The position numbers and the translations under genes are program-made. Below, one piece after another: positions 14,101-25,200 of a stretch of 64,000 bases of DNA. The DNA lies in contig JAVGVS010000160.1 of assembly GCA_032718565.1 (NCBI GenBank), forward strand, positions 62,001-126,000, read 5' to 3'. This DNA comes from Distichodus sexfasciatus (lineage: Eukaryota > Chordata > Actinopteri > Characiformes > Distichodontidae). Under the pieces are notes generated by a model. It was given only the letters and a program-made list of their open reading frames with translations. It had not been told where the DNA came from and made no database searches. Numbering within the stretch: position 1 is the first letter of the stretch; the number at the start of each line of letters is the position of its first letter.

Positions 14101-17100
14101 CATTAAATTAAATGTGAAATTAAGATGGTAAATTAGGCCTACAGAGGACAGTACGATCAGCCCAGCCTCAGCTGCCGACTCAGATCTGGCATCGCTGCAC
14201 ATCAGTCATGGCAATTAATCACCTGCGACTCCTGCTCAATTCACACAACTCATTTCAGGGTTGTGCCACTTAATCATAAGCCTGACTTACTGCCATCATC
14301 CTGATGGACCCACAGTAAACAACCAAGTCGTCCCAAAGTCAGCCCAAGAGGTGCAGGCTAACTGCCAGCTGGGTAGGCAGTAATCTAGGCAAAGCTTTGG
14401 TGTGGAATTCTGTCTGCTTTTTATTCTCCTTTGTCATGAATTAGTAATGGAAAATAATAGCAGCTTAAACTGAACTACCAGATACTGATGCAAAATTGGT
14501 GCTCAGAACATTAAAGCAGTAAAAGAAAAATAATAATGAGAGAAGAGTTGTTTGAAAAGTATAACCAGGGGCACAATAAAAATGATCATTACTTTTTAAA
14601 TAAAATATTATCAAATGTCAATAACATCTTACCGATATTATACCATATATCTTTTTTGTATTTAATCTAATTTTATTTCTCTGCTGTGAATTTACATTGA
14701 TCTGTTAGATTTATTTACTTAATATATGGTGTGCACGTTCGTAAAATGTTTTATCTTTCGAAGACTGACCATTTCAAATATATTATGTGTCTACCATTTA
14801 TATTGATTAACCACATCAAAATACAAAATTTACACCCGTAATAATAGGTAAATAATGCTCTCTTCCATTCAGCGGCACCTGAAATCATAGGTCATAAACG
14901 AAGTGAGAATAAAAAGGAAGGAGAGAGCGCTCTCCTGTACTGCAAATCAGTGGGGTACCCACATCCCATCTGGACATGGAGGAAAAGAATTGGCCAAGGA
15001 TCATACATGGTATGTAATGTGCTGATATGATGCTATCACCTGGACAAACACAGACATGTGATACAACTAAAAGCTGTAATATAATTTTTACATGACGTCA
15101 TTTTTAGTGTGCTTTTATTGCGTTTCCCATTTTTCAGGACATCGACAACAGTACTGGACGTTTCTTCATCAACAGCAAGCACAATTACTCAGAACTGAGT
15201 ATTATAAATCTTGACATCAGCACAGACCCTGGCGAGTTTGTTTGCAACGCCACAAACATCATCGGGTCGAAAGAATCAGTGACGATTTTGCGGGTGCGAA
15301 GTCACTTGGCCCCGCTCTGGCCTTTCCTGGGTGTCTTGGCTGAAATTATCATCCTAGTGGTCATCATCGTAGTCTACGAGAAACGCAAGAGGCCAGACGA
15401 GGTTCCGGACGGTAGGCAAAGCTACATATTCAAAACTTTTATAACAAACATTGGCATGTGTTATATGATAAATTTGAGGACATTTTTTCTAGTTAATGGA
15501 GACTTTTTTTAATCATCTGAAACACAAATGGACACAGTTTCTTCAAACACACAAGGCCATGGCATTAAAGCAGGGCTCTAAAATTTGCAGCCCATCTAGT
15601 ATTAGCTTATTAGTACAAACACAGGGTGGTGTCTTATGCCACATTCCATTCAAAAAACACATTGTTAACTAGGAATGCAACAGTTTTCGGTATTGCACCG
15701 AACCATTCGGTACACCCTGTGTAAACACGTGCGCAGTACGGCTCTCACTAAAACGCTCCAGTTTAGTCAAATCTCCCCTGTATTACAGACAAAACTCATA
15801 TTTTAGCTGAAAAATAGCAACAACCAGTGTTCTACTCACAATACAGCCATTTATTGGTATTTTGTAGCGTTTATTCCATTATTGTGACGTGGCGCTGAGT
15901 AGCGCATAGGGGATTGTGAGAAATGTAGTTATCAGCTCAAATATGGGGTTAGTCTGTAATAAAGGGGGAGATTTGACTGAACTGTAGCATTTTAGCGAGT
16001 AATGGCGCTCACGAGCGCACACTCACAAACAACGCATTCACACCGCGAATATATCATTTATGTGGTTTTTTAATCATTTATTTATATTTATATTATCATT
16101 AATTTACTTCATTTTATGGAATATCTCACAAATACCTTCACATACAGAGCGATCAGGTCTTGCCTTGATCACGCAACTGAAAACGTCAATAATAAGTGTC
16201 TGTGTGAAACACAAGTGGTGCATACTCTAACAAGTGAAAAAAACTTAACTTCGATTCCAGATTTTTTTTTGTAAACGAATTGTCCGAATAATTGTTTCAG
16301 CCCTAGAAATAGAAAAGACAAGGAACCTTCTGGACGTTAGAGTTAAGATAACATTAATGTACTGAAACTGTACCGATACCGTGGCCCAAGAACCGTGATA
16401 CGTACCGAACCGTTGGCACACTGTACCGTTGCATCCCTATTGTTAACCATTTAATTTTGGTTAAGTAGCAAGTGGCAATTTGAGTTAATTAGTTAATACC
16501 ACATATTATGTAGCAACCTAGCAACTGTAGCATTTCTAGGTTCTAGATTTATGCATGCAGAAGCACCAAATGTACAGCAGTTCGGTAAGACGGGCATCTC
16601 TACAGGCGGCATACAGAGCTTGAAAGTGTTATCTCAATATCCATTACATTTTAAAATGTACTTCAACAATATGAGGCTTTATTGGACTGTTTATAATTCC
16701 AATGAGGGCATTAAAAGGACAGAAGCGGTGGTGAATAATAAGGACAGCTGAGTCAGAGGAACCCCAGTGGGAAATTCTGACCTCCGTGCTTCAGCGCACT
16801 TAACCCGGTGCTCGATTGGAGAGCGGGCACTTCAGCTGCAGGTTGCATCATGAAAGAACTCGTTAGCACTTAAGCTTAAGTGTCAGTTTTGCCATTAGAG
16901 ATCATGGGGAGCACTGTAAATATGAATACTATAGAAATCACATGTATTGGTAGATACAGAAGCAGAAAGAAAATATGAAACGAAATCTCAGTAAATAGGA
17001 CACAACCAGTGATTCAGACCCTGGAACATAGGGCTGTCTCAAAAAAGCTGGCAGCCAGGCACAGATGCATGTTAATTTGACCTTTGCAGCTACACATTAG

Positions 17101-20100
17101 GGCATCTCAGAGCCAGGGGTGGTCTGTAGTTACCCTTTAAACCAGCTCTGTGATATAATGTCTCATAAAGGGAGCGATAACATGATTTATAACATATTCA
17201 TTCAGTCTTTTATATCAATATTGTTGTTATCAGTAATAAAATGGTTGAAGTTGACCTGGTTTTGATGTACTCCGTAATCTGTATCTGGTTCAAACAGCCT
17301 TTTCTCACTATAGTTAATCTAGAATCGCTTACTGGGACTGTGGTAGTATACCTTTAAAGAAAAAAAAAAGAAAGACATGAGATTACATTACAGACAGGAC
17401 ATTTTTGGCCAGATATAAGAAAACATGATGTTGAAACTATATATGTATAGAAAAGCCTTCTGTATACGAAGCCGTAAATAACAACCCCGTCCACAGACAC
17501 ACTTTATATTTCATGAAACATTACAGCTTGAACAAAGCATTCTAGGCAACGGACATGATAGATATTGCAGCACTGCAAGCAAAGACAGCATTAATGTGGC
17601 TTTTGTTTGCCTTACTCTCTGTTTGAAAATTCAGAACTGGTCCCGCGGCTTAGCAACTGCCTTAATTTCTGCCCAGAATAGTCTCCCTGAAGGACTTTGG
17701 TTATATATCTGTGGGCAGTGCAGGTGTCTGGCATTTCAAATGTATTCCAGAAGTTCTCAGATAATTTATTATTTTACACAATGAGAACATTACTGCTAGA
17801 TAGAAGAGACAGGAAGGCTTACAGTTAAACATCTTTAGAAGGCAACGACACGATAATGACACTTGTATGAGAATGTTTCCTTATCATGCACTTAAAGATC
17901 AACAAGACTTTCCATTCACTGTTTGACCCTTTAAGCACTGTAATCAACAAGAGTTTGCATAAAGCATCTTAGAAGCACCTGCATGGAGGTGTTTTCCAGC
18001 ATTATAGCCATAAGACCTCCATAAAGATGATTTACAGCGCTTAGTGTGAGTGTGTGGTGTCACTGTTGTAGAAAAGCTTTCATAATCCTGCTGGTCTCCA
18101 GCGTCTGCCAGTTCCTGCCTTCCCCCAAAATGCAGCGACAAATACTGTGTTGTAACATTATTCAAGTTCATGGTCATCTTTGCAAGTTATAATTTCAAAT
18201 AGAGCAGATCAAATAAATGTATGAATAAATATCTAGCTGGTTGTGTTGACATATATTGCATTTGTCAGATCTTGAGGTCACACAGTGCCCTCAGCAAGGC
18301 TAAACGAGGCCAGTTGAGCTCCACTGGTAGATAACGCAGTCTGACAAACGAGTGTTAGAGAAAAGGGAGCACCATGGCTTTGCAATCCATACACAAATAT
18401 TCAAAAATGCAGGAGGCTTCCCTGAAAGCAAAAAGTAAACAATGATTTCAGCATACATTTTACATGTAAAATAAGATAGCACTGTGCTCATACATGCAGT
18501 TTACATTTAATCAAGGCTTATAGTTGTGGATCATTTCTATGTAGACGTTTTAATGGTTTTAAACTACTTTGTTTCCCCCTTTTGCAAATGGCATCGTAAT
18601 CTTTGTTGGTGGTAAGTTTGAGAACTTGCATGTCTTCAGAAATCTAAGCTTCTGTCGTCTGTCCATCCAGAACATAGCGTCAACTCTTGATTATTTAGTC
18701 ATTTGATTTGCACAACAAGATTTGGGAGATTCTCCACCTGCTGTTTATTGTTGGTGATGGACACGTATGTGTCTCTAATATGTTTGATATTGGTGTATGC
18801 AATTATAATGCCTCGGTCTTTGTGTCTGTTATGAAACAGCAGGTACAGCTTTGTGCTTGTGACGCGATACAACACAACAACAGTGACGGAAAAAAACGGA
18901 GCGGGCCCATATTTTCTGCTTCTGTCTCTGTGTTTAAGAAATCTTTTAATCTAAGCAAAGCCCTAGTAAAAAAGTAAAAACATAATATTATTGTGACTGT
19001 TGAGGTAGATTCATATTGTATTTCTAAATCAACAGATTAAAAGTAAATAAAGAACGAGTCTCATATTCTTAGATTTTAAATCCCATATGTGAATTAGGCT
19101 GAAATTAAGATACACATATTTGCTCCTTTGATCCGAGTGGCACATGCAGACTACGGAAACAACTGTAATTTCATCTTTTTTTTTTGCCTGTACACTGTGT
19201 ACGGTTTAGACGGAGCTCTGTGCTATGAATAGGATTTGCCCAAACGAGAAAGAGAAAGGGGGTGGGGTAGATTAAGGTAGATTATATCTGGCCATGGTCT
19301 TATCAACAGAATCAGAGACGAGGACATAACGCTCCTGGGGCTGGGGACCTTAAATCATCTTTCAAAAGATTTCTGTTTAATTTCTGATACAGTGTATGTT
19401 CGAAATTATGCATAGAAGCAACACAGCCTACAGATACATGTTGAGGTGTTCATTAGAGGGTAGCTGCCGGTTTTGGGTGGCTTATCTAGAGATGGCATTT
19501 TCCTAGCTTATCTAGAGTTTGGCAGAAAGGGGTTGGTGTTTGAAATGGCTTGGTCATGCATCTGTAATTTAAGCTGAGTTTAGGCAGCTAGTAGTAGTCT
19601 GGCAGCCATATTGTCTTGTGTCAGAATGTGACCTCATAACCTGTTTGACACTGTTGAATGCTGCCGCCCTCAGGCTGTCAATGCATGATCTGTTTTCACG
19701 ATCTCACACACTAACCATGCAACTCCATCCGTGTCTGAAAGAGTTATGCAACGCTAGAACTTTCCACTTCCTGCTGGGAGATATACAGTGATATGAATTT
19801 TGTTGCATCTGCCATGTTTGCAATTGCAGTGATGTTGTTGTATGTCAATTAACTCTTTAGGTTTCCGCTCTGTTAATATGAATTCCTGGCTGGCTCAAGG
19901 TTCAATGGGTTACGATGCTTGCAATGCAATTTGTCATAAAAGTGACAGCCATGAATGATAAAGCTACACAATAAATAGAGAACCTTAAACAACCATCTCA
20001 CAAATGACCTGCTTGGCACCATTACATACTTGAAACAACAAAGGGTTTAGAATATTCTGTTCAGTTTGTAATTTTTCCCTTCTTTTCACATTTGCCTTTC

Positions 20101-20423
20101 CTAATGAAGATGATGAACCAGCTGGACCTGTGTAAGCAGTTTTCATTTATCTCTAACATATGAACACATAAAACATGCATGGATGACTGCTTTATTGCTT
20201 ATATCCGCTTACAGAGACCTCAGTCAAAGGAAATATTCTCAGTAAATTCTGTATAATTTTGAACTAATCATTATATATAGACTAATTGGCTAAAACTCAG
20301 TTAATCATTGTAAAATATAAAGCTTTTATTAGGCATTCACAATATTTTTAATCCTCTGCCAGGAAAACAAATTCAACTAACAACCACAAAGACAAAAACC
20401 TGAGACAGCGGAATACCAACTGA
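5043..20423 (+). CDS. nptn: neuroplastin, gene span of coding exons seen here (exon 1 missing)
   Basis: Neuroplastin is a basigin-family, single-pass membrane glycoprotein with Ig domains. It acts in synaptic adhesion and, by established work, as a partner subunit of plasma-membrane Ca2+ pumps. Seen in order: a frame-broken Ig1 exon, Ig2 (8949-10772), Ig3 (14873 to about 15290), a membrane segment with the family's buried glutamate (WPFLGVLAEIIILVVIIVVY), a basic stop-transfer (EKRKRPDEVP), and a tail ending KNLRQRNTN as in human NPTN. Each Ig domain has its cysteine pair, and several N-glycosylation sequons are present (INAS, CNIT, DNST, HNYS, CNAT). Exon phases join cleanly from 8949 to the stop at 20421-20423. 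The exon with the start codon and signal peptide is not in the window, so 1-5042 is read as intron 1. Identity is firm; which teleost paralogue this is cannot be decided. Confidence 0.95.
6234..6330. repeat. (GT)n(TA)n microsatellite
   Basis: About 24 bp of GT units followed by about 70 bp of TA units with small interruptions. Confidence 0.95.
8080..8106. repeat. (GA)n microsatellite
   Basis: GAGA run inside a longer purine-rich stretch up to about 8155. Confidence 0.9.
8949..9132 (+). CDS. nptn: nptn exon: first part of Ig2
   Basis: Acceptor CAG precedes 8949 and donor GTGAGG begins at 9133. The exon enters with two bases of a split codon and leaves in phase 2. It encodes PKINASDHEILP, then IMLYCNITS with the first Ig cysteine, then FWMKNGEEI, matching the family's YWTKNGVEL strand. 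Divergence from mammals is highest here, as expected for Ig2 of this family. The exon is shared by both isoforms. Confidence 0.9.
10087..10415 (+). repeat. tRNA-related SINE, family 1 (best copy)
   Basis: A-box-like TGGCGCAGTGG near 10098 and B-box GGTTCGATC at 10143-10151, as in a polymerase III promoter. The body includes CTCCCACAGTCCAAAAGCATG and GACTCTAAATTGGCC, and the tail is TGAATGAAGGAATAAAAA. Confidence 0.8.
10678..10772 (+). CDS. nptn: nptn exon: end of Ig2
   Basis: Acceptor CAACAG and donor GTAGGA flank 95 nt. It encodes LKKPRADDAGEYMCVYTF and ends NANASIEVK. The D-x-G-x-Y-x-C motif carries the second cysteine of Ig2. Phase 2 in, phase 1 out, fitting both neighbours. Confidence 0.93.
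13931..14035 (-). repeat. SINE family 2, partial
   Basis: Only the 3' tail (plus-strand GTGAGTGATTATTTGTCATT then CACACCACAGCACAG) and a few bases of head-like sequence remain. Confidence 0.6.
14873..15009 (+). CDS. nptn: nptn exon: first part of Ig3
   Basis: Acceptor TTCAG and donor GTATGT flank 137 nt. It encodes APEIIGHKRSENKKEG, then LLYCKSVGYPHPIWTWRKR. The GHKRSEN and CKSVGYPHP blocks are the most conserved part of neuroplastin Ig3 and settle the assignment. Phase 1 in, phase 0 out. Confidence 0.95.
15138..15411 (+). CDS. nptn: nptn exon: end of Ig3, membrane segment, start of tail
   Basis: Acceptor TTTTTCAG and donor GTAGGC flank 274 nt. It encodes DIDNSTGRFFINSKHNYSEL, the second Ig3 cysteine in DPGEFVCNATN, the juxtamembrane VRSHLAPLWPF, and one membrane helix of about 22 residues with the glutamate typical of basigin, embigin and neuroplastin. 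It ends in the basic EKRKRPDEVPD and leaves in phase 1. Confidence 0.96.
15412..20109. other. nptn intron after the membrane exon
   Basis: 4.7 kb with one clean hAT-like element (15670-16439). The remainder shows no coding or RNA signal. Confidence 0.55.
15670..16439. mobile_element. hAT-like non-autonomous element B
   Basis: Begins TAGGAATGCAACAGTTTTCG and ends ACTGTACCGTTGCATCCCTA, imperfect inverted ends. It is flanked by a perfect 8-bp target duplication, TTGTTAAC (15662-15669 and 16440-16447), the hAT hallmark. No transposase. It also contains an inverted pair: 15753-15795 against 15952-16000. Confidence 0.85.
20110..20131 (+). CDS. nptn: nptn 22-nt micro-exon (DDEP insert)
   Basis: A micro-exon after acceptor AAG, followed by donor GTAAGC at 20132. 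With the split G from the previous exon it gives D-D-E-P-A-G-P. A second acceptor (CCAG, ending at 20121) lies 12 nt downstream in the same phase. Using it would remove exactly DDEP. Mammalian neuroplastin has the same optional four-residue insert in its cytoplasmic tail. Confidence 0.88.
20363..20423 (+). CDS. nptn: nptn last coding exon
   Basis: Acceptor TGCCAG precedes 20363. It encodes KTNSTNNHKDKNLRQRNTN and a TGA at 20421-20423, essentially the human C-terminus. The exon seems to go on to 20441, where a donor GTGAGT follows. The stop is only 18 nt before that junction, too close to trigger nonsense-mediated decay. Confidence 0.95.
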
Positions 20424-20916
20424 GCAAACAGACCTAGTAAAGTGAGTATTTCTCCCAAAAAAGGGTTACACCGTGGCTGCAGGATATATTTGCTAAAACG
20501 CCATTTGCCAAGTTCTCAGAGATAAACATCACAGTATAAAGATCAGATGGGTTATTTCAGGCTACTACACGGTGTGTAACCTGCATAGCGAAACAACACA
20601 CACTCATAGCAAGACTTTAAAGCAGCACTGCACATGCACGCTGGCCACAAATGCATAAATGAATCATATAACATATGGAAATGGCAGTTTAGGTCTGATG
20701 GACGAAGAAAGTCAAGTGCATGCAGTAAAGGCTAAAGTATACTACAGTCTAGTTCCCAAACTTCCATATGCACATGTCAATAATGTACTCACCCTAAACA
20801 ACACAGCCTTTACAAATATCAACTGAAGAAAGAGAAAACAGCAAAATGATAAGGTACAGTGTTTTTACACAGAAACCTGCATTCTAACACTTTTCCCCCT
20901 GCTTGCTGTTCTACAG

Positions 20917-21990
20917 AAGACTAACTGCACATCTTGACCGTATGAAGGTATCCAAGGAGAGAAGAAGCTCCAGGCCATTTCTAATAAAGCATATCCTGCC
21001 TCACTGGGTGAATGAAACAGCAGCATAACACTGGCAGAACAGAACTACAAGGACTGTCTTAAGCATGCCTTATTCAGTCTTACGGTATGTGAGTACATGT
21101 GGGCACAGGTGACTAAATCCATTCAAAAAAGGTGTACACACATTATTTTTACTCTGCGTACTGTTCGATTTCTGTTTAATCATGTCATCCTACCGAGGTG
21201 ATCCTTTTTCATTCTCGCATATCATGTCGAATGCATGCAGTAACATATCCTTCTTACAGTTCATCTTTTCTATTGTTAATTATTTGTGTGGTGTTGCATC
21301 GAAAAGGATTACCCTATGTGTGTGTGTGTGTTTTTTAAGAAATTCAAATGGAGAAAAAAAAAAAACTTCTGACATGCTCACTGACTTCTTTGTACAGTTT
21401 ATCATCTGTTCATGAAACGAAACAAAGGTGTTTTATCTAAAGCTAGACCGTAAGAGCCTAGCTTCGACTGGCAGAGCAGTATTTAATCATGGAGAACTGT
21501 CTATGTATTAATAATATAAAGAAATGGATAACTGTTATTTATTTTATAGAGATATATAGATGTCATACAGGTTGCGCTGTAAGTGGTCAAATATTATAAT
21601 AGCATATCTGTAAAAAGCAAAGAATATATCTTTTTTTATTCTCTATGTCCTCCAACCATGGTTCTTTTTAGTCAAATATGATTCTTGTACAGCATGGCTA
21701 TTATCCTATGCAATATATATTAAGTAGATTTATTGAGAATTGTAAGGTGGGGAGCATTGGATTTTAATGAATTTCACATACTAAGCTTTAATGTTGTGGG
21801 ATCATCAGGATGCAGGAATAGCATAAGTGCACTGCTGTAGTTGCATGACTACTCCTCCTAAAGAAAATGGTGTATCGGTGTGTTGCGGTGCAACTGGACC
21901 AATATGTAAAGTTGGCACTTGATGGAGCTAAAGCCATTACAATAATATGTGAGACCAACTGTCCTTTTTAAAATAAAGGCTCCAAAAACA
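20917..21990 (+). other. nptn: nptn 3'UTR exon (end approximate)
   Basis: A long pyrimidine stretch ending TTCTACAG gives a strong acceptor at 20915-20916, in reach of the donor at 20442. No reading frame follows. AATAAA occurs at 20983-20988 and 21972-21977; the later one is taken as the main poly(A) signal because the stretch between is free of recognised repeats. The end is uncertain and may overlap the rec114 3'UTR on the other strand. Confidence 0.5.
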
Positions 21991-22104
21991 TCAGAGTGAG
22001 AGTGTTGTCCGGATTGTTTTGCACCATTCCACTTAAGCTGCACATTTTGAAAACAGATCACAAAGATCGGGAACGACTGCTTTTGTATGGGTCGCTTGTG
22101 TGCC

Positions 22105-22269
22105 TCAGTCCTTGCTGAGCGAAGTCAGTGTGTTCTCCACCTCTTCTACAAAAGCAGGGAAGCCAGAGTCAAGCAGACACAGGCGCAATAGGGCCTCCAC
22201 ATCACCAGGGGGCAGAGTGGCCTGGCGATATGCCAGCGGCAGGGACAGTCCACGCTCACCCAGGAAATA
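22105..22269 (-). CDS. rec114: rec114 last exon
   Basis: Acceptor TCCGTAG then YFLGERGLSLPLAYRQATLP, GDVEALLRLCLLDSGFPAFV and EEVENTLTSLSKD with a TGA at 22107-22105. The RLCLLDxxFPAFVEEVE block is the conserved C-terminal helix region that binds MEI4, and it fixes the identity of the whole gene. Confidence 0.93.
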   Translation of the reverse strand, partial: YFLGERGLSLPLAYRQATLPPGDVEALLRLCLLDSGFPAFVEEVENTLTSLSKD

Positions 22270-25200
22270 CTACGGACAAAGGAAATACATTTCAAATAAA
22301 AATAGCTCTTTTTTGTGGCAGTAAGCTCCAGGGATCTCTCTGAATGCCCAAATTTAACTGGAAGTGACATCCTGCTCCCATACTGTCACGTCCACAGACA
22401 TCAGAATACCTTCAACCACGAAATAGCTATTGAGGGCAAATATCATCCGTTCTGCGGCAGTGGTCAGTGAGGCCTGGACAGGGTAGTGTCCCTGAAAATG
22501 ACACTTAAATGATCAGTCCAGCATGGTAGCAGAAACAATACCTTGTTAATCAATTAACTGGACATCCTGCTGCATACTTCTATCCAAATTTTGAGTTTAT
22601 AGTTAACGTTTCCAGTTACTTTATGGGTTTCAGGTGCACTTCTCAAGTCATGCTTGTCAAAATAGTAGTCTGGTTTACTTCACCTGTAAAGTCACAAAAC
22701 GACCCCAAAATCCCTGTCTCCAGCTCGCCCATATAAATGAGTTTAGACAATCCAACCTAAGACAAAAACGGTTTCACTTCAAGCCCCCTTTCAACTCACC
22801 CTAGGAAAAACATTTTAAAAGAATTTCATGACAGGCAACATGTCTTCTGCAGTACCTGAGAAAGATGCTTGATGGACAGAGACTCCTGGGCAACGTTGCT
22901 AATGGCCTTTGGCGTTTTTACAGGATTCTTAAGAGAACACAGAAACAGACTGGTTCATTATAGTCTCAGGTCTCACACTGAGGGGCTACCAAACCAATCA
23001 ATAAACTGATGCATTATTTAATACTCCAATCTCTTCTACACATCTCAAATCCTGCTTTGTCTCCCAGTCATGCACCATATTTCATTTACACATTTTAAGG
23101 CAAGGATGGGAATATTTATGTTTATTTTTTGACCACAAATGTCATTGATGTTGCATATAGGTGGTTAATTACTGAAGTAAAGACTAGTTTCACATGATGA
23201 CACTTGGAGCAGATTGTTCTTGTGGCACCATCTAGTGGACGCAAAGCAACATGATTTATGTTTCACAGCAAACCCTGACCTTGTGAAATCATATGATAAA
23301 TGTTTATACTTCTCTCTCCCTCATCCCTGATTCGGCTCATTAAAAGCAGAATCATCCGCAGACTTTTTAAATGTTCAATTTTTCTGAGCCAAGAAATCCC
23401 TGAAGTGGGACAATCTACCAGCACAATAGTGTTTGACACACGGAATTAACGACTCAACAAAACTGCTATCATTGTACTATTCTAGAAGATCTAGACTCTT
23501 TGATCATTTCTATATTCCAATAACTGTCCTTTTAAAAACTGGTGTCTTAACTGTCTATAAATATACATTATAGAATTGTACATTATATAAATGCTAAGTT
23601 CAGAAAAGTCCAAAATTAGTGAGAGCGGCAAACGTAGGATTTATTACTCAGTTACACATCACACAGCAGCATCCTCATACCAGGCTCCCAGATACTATGA
23701 AGAGCTGAATAATGAAATATGCATTATTATTAATGAACCAAGAATTTAGCAACGGAATTCATTTGTAAATCATAAATCCTATTCTAACAATTAATCTGCC
23801 AATTTGAAATGGGGCTTCACCAGCAAAAATGTTATTAGTGTTATTTAGGTGCTCATCTCATAAAAATGATGCTCAGTTTAATCACAGGCAGCAGCTACTT
23901 AGCAAACACACACAATATGTCAGGTAATACCTAAACCTGCATTTGTTTGAGAAGGTGAGTGATGGACCGTTGTACTGTATCTGTGTGGACATCATTCTAA
24001 CCACACTCACAATAAACTCTGTTGAAATCTGCTTAGATTTTATCAGAGGGCTTGGCGAAAAGATTCAAAATGTAAATCACAAAATCACATATATTTTTGT
24101 ACCAAACTTTGAGATGTAATGTGTGGCAATATTTTTAGTTTTTGTGCAAGAGTCTATTGCCTGTCTGGCTTTAAAGATGCTAAGCAGGACATGGGCTTTA
24201 GTCATAATAAGTTTAGTCTCAGACAAAATTGTAGTACCAATAAAGATTCTCCACTGAAATTCAAAGCTAGTCTAGGCTTATGCTTAATCATAGTCTGGAA
24301 AACTGGCCCTAGGTGTTTAGTCCTAGTACCTGCTCTTGCTGGCTGTGAGATGCAAGGGGGGGCAGAGGCTGCTCCTGTGTGCCAACAGGCAGGTATTCCT
24401 GAAGCCTCTCTACTGCTTTCCCGCATAAATGCCCCGCTTCAGACCTGCTACAGCCATCAAACTGCACTCGTATCATTCTACTTTCACCCTGTGGAAACGT
24501 GGAAGCACACAAACACACTGTGGGGTGTAACCTGAAATAACGCTAGATACAAATTAGTAATACTAATACACCTGCTTACCCTCTGGCACCACCAAGAGCA
24601 GTCTACATTTATCCTGACTGTCTGTCCTACATCTATTCTACAGCTAGCAAAGCCAACAAGTTGCAGCTAAAAAGACAGCTTGCAGTGGAGATAAGTAGCT
24701 TGACCTTGTAAATCAGACAGATTCTAGGACTAACTGGAGGTCACAGAAATGGTTATTACTATAAATGTTGATTCTTAAAGACTATAAAGTCAAGCAGGCC
24801 GTCTGCTCCTGGGCGAAGAGAGAAGAGAGATTACATTACATGTAGGACTACATGCATTTTCCCCCTAACTCCCACCTGCAATGTCATGTGGAACAGTAGG
24901 CTGTCTGACTTCTGTTGGATCTTCAAAAAACTCTGAGCATTGAGAAGAGAGAATCCTTCCTGAACAATTAAAGAAAATCATGAATCATGGGATGATTACA
25001 CCTAAAATATAAACCAGCAAGATGAGGTTCCTGTCTATTGTACCCATTACTTTTTTCAACTCTGGCATTTATTAACATCTCAAAAATAAATTGGTACAAA
25101 TCACTGATTTCTCCTTACAGCCAAATTACCAAATGAACAGTGTTCTGTGTGAAAAATACTACAACGTGTGCAGATTTACACTGAGACTAGGCTAAAATTA

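Larger units (their letters stand above)
9133..14872. other. nptn introns within and after Ig2 (interrupted by the exon at 10678-10772)
   Basis: A SINE lies at 10087-10415 and a partial SINE tail at 13931-14035. The scattered open frames of 60-80 codons have no recognisable motif and lack splice support. Confidence 0.55.

Noticed and set aside
24119..24535. 138-codon plus-strand frame
   Set aside because: Antisense to rec114 exon 4, whose splice sites and conserved residues are on the minus strand.
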